The notes under the pieces were generated by a model, which saw only the letters and a list, made by a program, of their open reading frames with translations, ran no database searches and was not told the origin of the DNA. Shown here in pieces: positions 27,805-34,482 of a stretch of DNA of 64,000 bases. Numbering within the stretch: the first letter of the stretch is position 1; each line of letters begins with the position of its first letter. A program made the position numbers and the translations under genes. Origin of the DNA: an uncultured Bacteroides sp. (lineage in GTDB: Bacteria > Bacteroidota > Bacteroidia > Bacteroidales > Bacteroidaceae); assembly GCA_900544675.1 (NCBI GenBank), contig UQVZ01000020.1, positions 6,376 to 70,375 of the forward strand, in the 5' to 3' direction.

Positions 27805-29157
27805 TCAGTCTTTCGGCAAATATTTTGCTTTGAACCGTGTGGTAGAAGAAGGATGCAGGCGCATCCATTCGTCCAACAACATCCGATGTTGTCTGACAAC
27901 ATCTTTGTATTTCTTCTCCACTGCCAAGTTACGCATCTCGCCCCGGTCGATCCTCATGTCATAGAGTTGCTCACGGTTCTTGCCGGTATCGTAAAGTATA
28001 TATTTATAATAAGGTGTACGTACCATCCATCCCAATGTGCCCGCAGTTTCACCAAAAAAAGTTTCGGTCACTACATAAGGGCGATGAGACTTTGTCGTAT
28101 CTCCCTCTTCCGCTACTTCACGGAAGCTGATTCCTTGCCGTCCCGCAGGCATTTCCACTTCCGCCCAATCGCACACACTCGGCATCAAGTCCTCACCATT
28201 GTTGATAAACTGGGGCAATACCTTTCCCGCATTCTTCCCGCCGGGCAGGCAGACGATGAAAGGCACATTCACCACCTCTTCATATAGAGCGGTTTTCTGG
28301 TTCCATTGATGCGCGCCGCATCCGTCTCCATGATCGCTGGTAAAAATAATTACAGTATTCTTCCACAAATTTTGCTTGTCCACCTCATCTAGAAGCTTCC
28401 CGATTTCTTTGTCCACCGCTTCTATCAGACGATAATACGCGTTGCGGTAGCGGCGCCAGTCATCAGGCGTGAATGTCACGGTCGGATACAACCGATGATT
28501 CTGCCTGCGTTCAAAAGCCAACGCATCGGCATCATACGGATTAATCGCAAAATTGGCAGGCAAGCCGGGACAATCTTCCAGTTCCGGTTCTTCGAACGAA
28601 GCATAAGGCGGATTCTGGTGGCGAGCGTATTCGCAGATGTTATGCGGATTGTCAAAAGAAGCCACCAAGAAGAAAGGTTGCTCAGGTTTGCGCCGTAAGA
28701 ATGCTACACAAGCCTCAGCAAGCCCAAAATCGTTATGCCCGTGCAAGTTCTCGAACCCGAAGGCTTCCTTTGCCGGCAAGGAATTGGTATGCGCGTGCCA
28801 TTTCCCGGCATAAGCACATTCGTATCCGCTTTCTTCCAACAACGTCCCCAAAGTCCGGGTGCGGATAGAATCGGGCATCGGCGTCCCGTTCTCTGTCAGC
28901 CCCACTTGACTAGGCGTATATCCCGTAAACATGGACGAACGCGACGGACCGCTTAGTGGAAAACTGCAATATGCATTAGAGAAACGCACGCCTCTTTCGG
29001 CAAGCCGATCCATATTGGGTGTATACACTTCTTCGTTTCCGACACAACTCATAGCCGTAGCAGTCTGCTGGTCAGTCATGATGTAAAGGATGTTGGGACG
29101 CTCTTGCGCCATCAATGCGGCAGGGGCAAACAGGGAATAGATAATAAATGGTTTCAT
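27805..29157 (-). CDS. Serine-type sulfatase (S1 family)
   Basis: 450 aa with signal peptide (FAPAALMAQ). The sulfatase signature is SGPSRSSMFTG with Ser69 in the Cys/Ser position, followed by P-S-R. Maturation to formylglycine therefore needs an AnSME able to act on serine, which the locus encodes at 1363-2592. Metal-binding MTDQQ near residue 29, the AGKWH motif and FTSDHGD are present. Family S1 enzymes remove O- or N-sulfate esters from glycans in the periplasm. The specific sulfate position cannot be decided here. It is a single-gene unit under its own operator-bearing promoter. Confidence 0.93.
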   Translation of the reverse strand: MKPFIIYSLFAPAALMAQERPNILYIMTDQQTATAMSCVGNEEVYTPNMDRLAERGVRFSNAYCSFPLSGPSRSSMFTGYTPSQVGLTENGTPMPDSIRTRTLGTLLEESGYECAYAGKWHAHTNSLPAKEAFGFENLHGHNDFGLAEACVAFLRRKPEQPFFLVASFDNPHNICEYARHQNPPYASFEEPELEDCPGLPANFAINPYDADALAFERRQNHRLYPTVTFTPDDWRRYRNAYYRLIEAVDKEIGKLLDEVDKQNLWKNTVIIFTSDHGDGCGAHQWNQKTALYEEVVNVPFIVCLPGGKNAGKVLPQFINNGEDLMPSVCDWAEVEMPAGRQGISFREVAEEGDTTKSHRPYVVTETFFGETAGTLGWMVRTPYYKYILYDTGKNREQLYDMRIDRGEMRNLAVEKKYKDVVRQHRMLLDEWMRLHPSSTTRFKAKYLPKD

Positions 29158-29174
29158 AGTGATTTCGTTTTAGG

Positions 29175-29182
29175 CAAAAGTA
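29175..29182 (-). promoter_or_regulatory. -7 element of the sulfatase gene
   Basis: TACTTTTG on the minus strand, 18 nt from the ATG at 29157. The first operator unit starts 22 bp upstream at 29204. Confidence 0.75.
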
Positions 29183-29203
29183 GCCGTTCTCTCTCAAAAA
29201 CGG

Positions 29204-29282
29204 CTTCAATAACCTGCAATGTTTTTTCAAATTCGTGCATCGGCTTTTATTTTTGTGCAAAATACTTTCAAATCTGTGCAAC
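29204..29282 (-). promoter_or_regulatory. Four phased operator repeats upstream of the sulfatase
   Basis: The clearest operator of the locus. Units start at 29204, 29225, 29245 and 29266: CTTCAATAACCTGCA, TTTCAAATTCGTGCA, TTTTATTTTTGTGCA and TTTCAAATCTGTGCA. All four end in TGCA at fixed phase (215, 236, 256, 277 plus 29000). Spacing is 21, 20 and 21 bp. Confidence 0.82.
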
Positions 29283-29492
29283 TCCGCTGAGAATAATAAA
29301 AACACAGCACACATACCGACACAAGAACAAAGTTTTATAGTCAATCAGAAATAAAAAAAACAAAGAATCACTTACCTAAGGGAACGGAGTGAAGCATCTC
29401 GGATACGTCCGCGTGGATATACACGAAACCCTTCACTTCGCTCAGGATAACAACACATCTGGAATTTTTATCCTATGCCTATAAATAGTTAT

Positions 29493-29720
29493 TTATCCCA
29501 TCATCTGAATCAAACGAAGATAAAAGGCTATGATGCAAATCAGGTCGATAATCAATGCCACGACCGACCACTTGATAAACAATTTCTTTTTCTTTACCAC
29601 ACCATATACGATGCCGATTATCGCCGAAACCAATATGCCGGCAGCCACACCGAAGAGGCCTTGCACGGCAAGCCCTACAAGTATCAGCAATCCCATCGTA
29701 ATCAGAATATTGTTTTTCAT
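29493..29720 (-). CDS. Small membrane protein, function unknown
   Basis: 75 aa with two or three hydrophobic helices (ILITMGLLILVGLAVQGLFG, GILVSAIIGIVYGVV, WSVVALIIDLICIIAFYL) and a basic loop KKKKLF between them. No family recognised. It follows proC by 48 nt on the same strand. An overlapping longer ORF in another frame reads through proC and is a shadow. Confidence 0.7.
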   Translation of the reverse strand: MKNNILITMGLLILVGLAVQGLFGVAAGILVSAIIGIVYGVVKKKKLFIKWSVVALIIDLICIIAFYLRLIQMMG

Positions 29721-29768
29721 AAGCGTACTTTTTAAGAAGTTGAGGAGCCAGATGCATTATCCTTAAAA

Positions 29769-30539
29769 TCACATACTTGCCTTGATGGCCTTTATCACCG
29801 CAGAAGTAAAGCCGTCGTGTTCCAGTGAATTGACTCCCTTGATGGTGATGCCACCCGGTGTAGTCACTTTCTCTATTTCCAGTGCCGGATGCGTGTCTTC
29901 GTTTTCCAGCAACAGACGTGCTGCTCCTTCCATGGTTTGCGCCACCATCTTCATGGCTTCCTTCGGACGGATACCCAGTTCCACTCCTGCCTGCATGGCT
30001 GCCTGTACATACTTCAGGACGTAGGCGATGCCGCATGAAGTAAGCGAGGTAGCTGCCGCAAACTGTTTTTCTTCTATCAGCATCGCAAGCCCCATTTCGT
30101 TGAACAGGTCAAGCATCGTCAAGGTCTGTTGCTCCGAAGCGTTCCGGCAAGCTATCAGCGTCATGCTTGCACGCAAAGAGATGGCAGTATTCGGAATCAC
30201 CCGAAACATCGGCATTTCCGGGTCAACAAAATGGGCAAGGTCTTCAAAAGTCAGCCCTGCCGCGACCGATACCAGTATCTGAGGATGACGTAAGTGCAAC
30301 GGCTTTAATACTTCCTCTACTTTCCACGGTTTTACCGCTACGATAACGATATCCGCATCTGCCGTATCCCGATTGTCGGTACTAACCTGAATGGCGGGGT
30401 ATTCCGCTTTCAGCTTTTCCAGTTTAGGCGTACCGGGATTGGTTACTGTAATGTCTTGAACCTTTATATAATGTCCTTGTGCCAGCCCGCGGGCTATTGC
30501 GCCGCCCATATTGCCGGCTCCGATAATCGATACTTTCAT
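29769..30539 (-). CDS. proC: Pyrroline-5-carboxylate reductase
   Basis: 256 aa. Last step of proline synthesis, NAD(P)H-dependent reduction of pyrroline-5-carboxylate in the cytosol. The Rossmann motif IIGAGNMGGAIARGL is at the N-terminus, VKPWKVEEVLKPL in the middle and the C-terminal substrate-binding signature region TPGGITIKGVNSLEHDGF near the end. It starts 28 nt after the thioesterase gene and likely shares its promoter at 31038-31045. Confidence 0.95.
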   Translation of the reverse strand: MKVSIIGAGNMGGAIARGLAQGHYIKVQDITVTNPGTPKLEKLKAEYPAIQVSTDNRDTADADIVIVAVKPWKVEEVLKPLHLRHPQILVSVAAGLTFEDLAHFVDPEMPMFRVIPNTAISLRASMTLIACRNASEQQTLTMLDLFNEMGLAMLIEEKQFAAATSLTSCGIAYVLKYVQAAMQAGVELGIRPKEAMKMVAQTMEGAARLLLENEDTHPALEIEKVTTPGGITIKGVNSLEHDGFTSAVIKAIKASM

Positions 30540-30567
30540 CTTGTTACATTTTTATAGGTTTCCCGTT

Positions 30568-31014
30568 TTACAACGGTTTCGAAAGTTCTTCCAGTGTTTT
30601 TCCTTCGTATTCGCAAATCACCTGCTTGAACGAGTCGGGCAATTCCACCGGTTCCTTGGTCGCTACGTCATAGCCCACCATCACCGTGCGGCACTGGCAC
30701 TTCAATACACCACTTGCCCTGTTGATGGCACGCTGCAACAACGTAAAGCTTTTATGTCCCAAATGGATAACCGCAGTCTCGATGTACAACTCATCTGAGA
30801 AGAATACCGGAGCCAGAAAGTCGGCGTTGATGTTAGCCACCACGATACCCAGGTCGTTCCAATGCTTGTCGCCGAAAACATCACGCATATACGATGTCTT
30901 TGCCAGGTCGTAGATGGAAAAATACGATGAATTATTCATGTGACCATACTGGTCTACATCGCTGAAGCGGATTTGCACCGGCATCACATGTCTGTATGTT
31001 AGTTCTGTTGCCAT
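30568..31014 (-). CDS. Acyl-CoA thioesterase, 4HBT hotdog family
   Basis: Start set at 31014 (MATELTYRHV), 148 aa. The longer frame from 31134 would cross the promoter region. The YbgC/4HBT active-site motif FSDVDQYGHMNNSSYF carries the catalytic Asp, then hotdog strands (LYIETAVIHLGHKSFTL). It hydrolyses acyl-CoA or acyl-ACP thioesters; the substrate is unknown. First gene of the unit with proC and a small membrane protein, divergent from metY. Confidence 0.9.
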   Translation of the reverse strand: MATELTYRHVMPVQIRFSDVDQYGHMNNSSYFSIYDLAKTSYMRDVFGDKHWNDLGIVVANINADFLAPVFFSDELYIETAVIHLGHKSFTLLQRAINRASGVLKCQCRTVMVGYDVATKEPVELPDSFKQVICEYEGKTLEELSKPL

Positions 31015-31037
31015 ATTGTTTAAACTTTGATTCACCT

Positions 31038-31045
31038 CAAATATA
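31038..31045 (-). promoter_or_regulatory. -7 element of thioesterase-proC unit
   Basis: TATATTTG on the minus strand, 24 nt upstream of the thioesterase start. It is back to back with the metY promoter. Confidence 0.6.
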
Positions 31046-31089
31046 TATCTTTTTTTTCTTAAAATGCAACAAGGGGAGCATTTATTTCT

Positions 31090-31097
31090 TATTTTTG
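31090..31097 (+). promoter_or_regulatory. -7 element of metY
   Basis: TATTTTTG matches TAnnTTTG exactly, 37 nt upstream of the ATG at 31134. This supports that start over in-frame upstream codons. Confidence 0.72.
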
Positions 31098-31133
31098 CGC
31101 ACAATGCAACTAAATCATCTAAAAAGCACAACA

Positions 31134-32417
31134 ATGGAAAAGAAATTCAGCAAAGAAACACTCTGCGTACAGGCAGGGTGGACTCCCAAGAACGGCGAGC
31201 CGCGCGTGCTTCCTATCTACCAGAGCACTACCTTCAAATACGATGACAGCGACCAGATGGCACGTCTGTTCGACCTGAAAGATACAGGCTATTTCTATAC
31301 CCGCCTGCAAAATCCGACCAACGATGCCGTAGCTGCCAAGATTGCCGCACTCGAAGGGGGTGTGGGAGCTATCCTGACTTCATCGGGTCAGGCAGCCAAC
31401 TTTTATGCCGTATTCAACATTTGCGAAGCAGGTGACCATATCGTCTGCTCGTCTACCATCTACGGAGGCACGTTTAATCTTTTCGGTGTCACACTGAAAA
31501 AATTGGGCATCGAGTGTACCTTCATTGATGCCGATGCGCCCGAAGAAGAAATCGACAAGGCATTTCAGCCTAATACCAAATGTATGTTCGGCGAAACCAT
31601 CTCCAATCCCAGTATCAACGTGCTCGATATCGAAAAGTTCGCACGTATCGCCCACAAGCACGGGGTGCCTCTGATTGTAGACAACACGTTCGCTACGCCT
31701 ATCAACTGCCGTCCCTTCGAATGGGGAGCCGATATCGTCACTCATTCTACTACCAAATACATGGACGGACATGCCACCAGTGTAGGAGGCGCAGTGGTAG
31801 ACAGTGGAAACTTCGACTGGATGGCACATGCAGATAAGTTCCCCGGACTGACCCGGCCCGACGAGTCTTATCACGGACTGACCTATGCCAAGGCTTTCGG
31901 CAAGATGGCGTACATTACCAAAATCACGGCACAACTGATGCGCGACCTGGGCTCCATTCCTTCTCCGTTCAACTCGTTCTTATTGAATTTAGGTCTGGAA
32001 ACCTTACACTTGCGTGTGCCCCGTCATTGCGAAAATGCACTCAAGGTAGCCGAATGGCTGGAGAAGAACCCCAAAGTGAAATGGGTGAACTATTGCGGCT
32101 TGAAGAACAACAAATATTACGAGCTGGCACAAAAGTATCTGTCCAACGGCGCTTGTGGTGTCATTGCCTTCGGACTGAAAGGCACGCGCGAAGATGCCGT
32201 GAAGTTCATGGACAGCCTGAAGCTGGCGTGCATCGTGACTCATGTAGCCGACGCCCGCACCTGTGTATTGCATCCGGCAAGCCATACACACCGCCAATTG
32301 AGTGATGAACAACTCATCGAAGCCGGCGTGGCTCCCGACTTAATCCGCCTTTCGGTAGGCATCGAGAATGTAAACGACATCATCGCCGACCTGGAACAGG
32401 CATTGCAGCAAATCTAA
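31134..32417 (+). CDS. metY: O-acetylhomoserine sulfhydrylase/aminocarboxypropyltransferase
   Basis: Start at 31134 (MEKKFSKETL), 427 aa, usual for the family. A PLP enzyme of the Cys/Met metabolism family that makes homocysteine from O-acetylhomoserine and sulfide in the cytosol. Visible are SGQAANFYAVFN, SSTIYGGTFNLF, IVDNTFATP and the PLP lysine Lys208 in THSTTKYMDGH, plus ASHTHRQLSDEQL near the C-terminus. In-frame extension upstream of 31134 crosses the promoter and is not coding. Single-gene unit, followed by a repeat array. Confidence 0.94.
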   Translation: MEKKFSKETLCVQAGWTPKNGEPRVLPIYQSTTFKYDDSDQMARLFDLKDTGYFYTRLQNPTNDAVAAKIAALEGGVGAILTSSGQAANFYAVFNICEAGDHIVCSSTIYGGTFNLFGVTLKKLGIECTFIDADAPEEEIDKAFQPNTKCMFGETISNPSINVLDIEKFARIAHKHGVPLIVDNTFATPINCRPFEWGADIVTHSTTKYMDGHATSVGGAVVDSGNFDWMAHADKFPGLTRPDESYHGLTYAKAFGKMAYITKITAQLMRDLGSIPSPFNSFLLNLGLETLHLRVPRHCENALKVAEWLEKNPKVKWVNYCGLKNNKYYELAQKYLSNGACGVIAFGLKGTREDAVKFMDSLKLACIVTHVADARTCVLHPASHTHRQLSDEQLIEAGVAPDLIRLSVGIENVNDIIADLEQALQQI

Positions 32418-32419
32418 TT

Positions 32420-32603
32420 AAATGAAGAATGAAGAATGAAGAATCTGTTGGCGTTTTCTTTCAACACAGATTACACAGATTAACAAATTTATTTCTCTGT
32501 GTCTCTGTGTTCAATTATCATTTGAAACGCAAATTCTTCATTCTTAATTCTTCGTTCTTCATTTATTTCATTCTTAATTTATTTCATTCTTCATTTATTT
32601 AAT
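32420..32603. repeat. Nested inverted low-complexity array after metY
   Basis: Outer arms: GAATGAAGAATGAAGAAT on the left, and ATTCTTCATTC/CTTAATTC words repeated several times on the right. Inner arms: ACACAGATTACACAG and CTCTGTGTCTCTGTGTT. Two word families (GAATGA and CACAGA) seen separately elsewhere in the window are thus nested in one gap. Confidence 0.75.
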
Positions 32604-32612
32604 TAATAAACC

Positions 32613-34409
32613 ATGTCCCCTACCGATTGGTACACCCGACGCATAGACGAAACTTCCCGACTGCTTTCGCACACCAAATCCCGTATCAACCGCATCAGCT
32701 TGCTCCGTGTCCTGCTCTTTTTGGCAGGCATAGCCGGCATCATCATATTTTTCCACTCCGGCACATGGGTCATCGTGCTCACCGTGTGCTGCACGTTCCT
32801 GCCTTTCTTCATACTGGTAAAGATACACAACCGGCTCTATTTCCAAAAGGAAGAAATCGAAACCCGGTTGCGGTTGAATCAGCATGAATTAAATGGGTTG
32901 GAAGGCGACTATTCGGCTTTCGACGAAGGACGGGAGTTCATCCAGCCCGAACACCCGTACTCGTACGACCTCGACCTCTTCGGACGCAAATCATTGTTCC
33001 AAGCCATCGACCGTACCTGTACCCCCATCGGAAAGCAAACCCTTGCCGCCTGGATGCAACATCACCTGACAGAGAAAGCTGCCATCGAAACCCGCCAGGA
33101 AAGCATTCAAGACATGAGCGGGCGCACTGCGTTCCGCGAAACATTCCGTGTGACCGGAACGGTAAACCGTGGAGCCGACTCCGATGAAGAAGAGATACAA
33201 CGCTGGAGCCGGACTCCCGCCACCCTGCAACACCTGTGGTGGGTAAAGGTCAGCCTATGGGCAGTACCGGGCATCAACATCCTCCTCCTGGCGCTCGGAC
33301 TTTTGCACCTCATCTCTTTCAGTTGGTTCGGAATGGCATTTACGGTCTTTGTCATCCTCAGCTTCAGCTTTATCAAGCGAGGCACACTGATACAGGAAGC
33401 CTACGGAAAGAAGCTGAAAACGCTGAACGGATATGCCAAACTGATAGCCCTTGCCAAAGGAGAGACGTGGCAAGCGCCTGCCCTGCGCCGACTGACCGAC
33501 CAACTGGACATCGACGGACATTCGCCCGCCGAAGCCCTGATGCAACTCTCGAAGGAACTGGACCGCCTCGACCTGCGCAACAACCAGTTGCTCTACGTCA
33601 TCCTGGAGGGAAGCATATTCTTCCAACTCCGGCAAATCGTGCGCATCGAACGCTGGAAAGAGCGCTACGGACAATACCTGACGGGCTGGCTGGAGGCGGT
33701 CGGCGAGCTGGATGCACTCTGCTCGCTGGGCACTTTCGCCTATAACCATCCGTCATACACCTATCCTACGATTGCCGCTCAACCGTTCTGCTTCACCGCC
33801 CGAAGCATGGGTCATCCGCTAATGCCAGAGGCACAATGCGTGAAAAATGACGCCACCATCCCCTCACGTCCCTTTTTCCTCATCATCACCGGAGCCAACA
33901 TGGCGGGCAAAAGCACCTATCTGCGCACCATCGGAGTCAATTACCTGCTGGCATGCCTGGGTTGTCCCGTATGTTGCGAAAGCCTCACCCTTTACCCGGC
34001 GCAACTCATCACGAGCCTCCGCACCACCGACTCGCTCTCGGATAACGAATCTTATTTCTTTGCCGAGCTGAAACGGTTGAAGCGCATCATTGACCTGCTG
34101 AACGAAGGGAAAGAGCTGTTTATCATCCTCGACGAGATATTGAAGGGAACCAACTCAGCCGACAAGCAAAAAGGGTCGCTCGACCTCATCCGCCAGTTCA
34201 TGCGGCTAAAGGCGGACGGCATCATCGCCACCCACGACCTGCTGTTAGGCACACTTGCCGACCAGTTCCCCGAATACATCCGCAATTATTGCTTCGAAGC
34301 GGACATCACGAACGACGAACTGACTTTCTCTTACCGCTTGCGCGAAGGCGTCGCCCAAAACATGAACGCCTGTTTCCTGATGAAAAAGATGGGGATAACC
34401 GTCAGCTGA
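32613..34409 (+). CDS. Membrane-associated MutS-family ATPase
   Basis: 598 aa. The C-terminal MutS ATPase domain has Walker A GANMAGKST, Walker B LFIILDEIL and the LKGTNSADK loop, then IIATHDLLLG. The N-terminus has no mismatch-recognition domain. Instead there are hydrophobic segments at about 29-68 and 215-255 that look like paired membrane helices. It is therefore not the canonical MutS or MutS2 (no Smr domain). Function unknown; proteins of this shape are conserved in Bacteroidetes and usually annotated only as MutS family. The start ATG lies just after the repeat array. Confidence 0.85.
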   Translation: MSPTDWYTRRIDETSRLLSHTKSRINRISLLRVLLFLAGIAGIIIFFHSGTWVIVLTVCCTFLPFFILVKIHNRLYFQKEEIETRLRLNQHELNGLEGDYSAFDEGREFIQPEHPYSYDLDLFGRKSLFQAIDRTCTPIGKQTLAAWMQHHLTEKAAIETRQESIQDMSGRTAFRETFRVTGTVNRGADSDEEEIQRWSRTPATLQHLWWVKVSLWAVPGINILLLALGLLHLISFSWFGMAFTVFVILSFSFIKRGTLIQEAYGKKLKTLNGYAKLIALAKGETWQAPALRRLTDQLDIDGHSPAEALMQLSKELDRLDLRNNQLLYVILEGSIFFQLRQIVRIERWKERYGQYLTGWLEAVGELDALCSLGTFAYNHPSYTYPTIAAQPFCFTARSMGHPLMPEAQCVKNDATIPSRPFFLIITGANMAGKSTYLRTIGVNYLLACLGCPVCCESLTLYPAQLITSLRTTDSLSDNESYFFAELKRLKRIIDLLNEGKELFIILDEILKGTNSADKQKGSLDLIRQFMRLKADGIIATHDLLLGTLADQFPEYIRNYCFEADITNDELTFSYRLREGVAQNMNACFLMKKMGITVS

Positions 34410-34427
34410 CCGCCTCTTAAACAAACG

Positions 34428-34464
34428 CCACTCCTACCCAAGCCATAGCTTTGGACAGGAGTGG
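34428..34464. terminator. Hairpin between convergent MutS-like and collagen-like genes
   Basis: CCACTCCT (34428-34435) pairs with AGGAGTGG (34457-34464). The inner segment CCAAGC...GCTTTGG extends the stem. It lies between two 3' ends and can serve both strands. Confidence 0.6.
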
Positions 34465-34482
34465 TCATCCGTATATTCATTA

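Larger units (their letters stand above)
29158..29492. other. Intergenic region upstream of the sulfatase
   Basis: 335 bases without a gene. It contains the sulfatase promoter and operator (29175-29281), then an AT-rich stretch. At about 29385-29448 there is an imperfect inverted repeat: GAACGGAGTGAAG pairs with CTTCACTTCGCTC at 11 of 13 positions. No convincing ORF seen. Confidence 0.7.

Noticed and set aside
29479..30036. 185-codon open frame on the minus strand
   Set aside because: Overlaps proC and the small membrane protein in another frame; both of those have clear family or membrane features.
30996..31133. N-terminal extension of metY
   Set aside because: It crosses both divergent promoter elements; the homology starts at the ATG at 31134.
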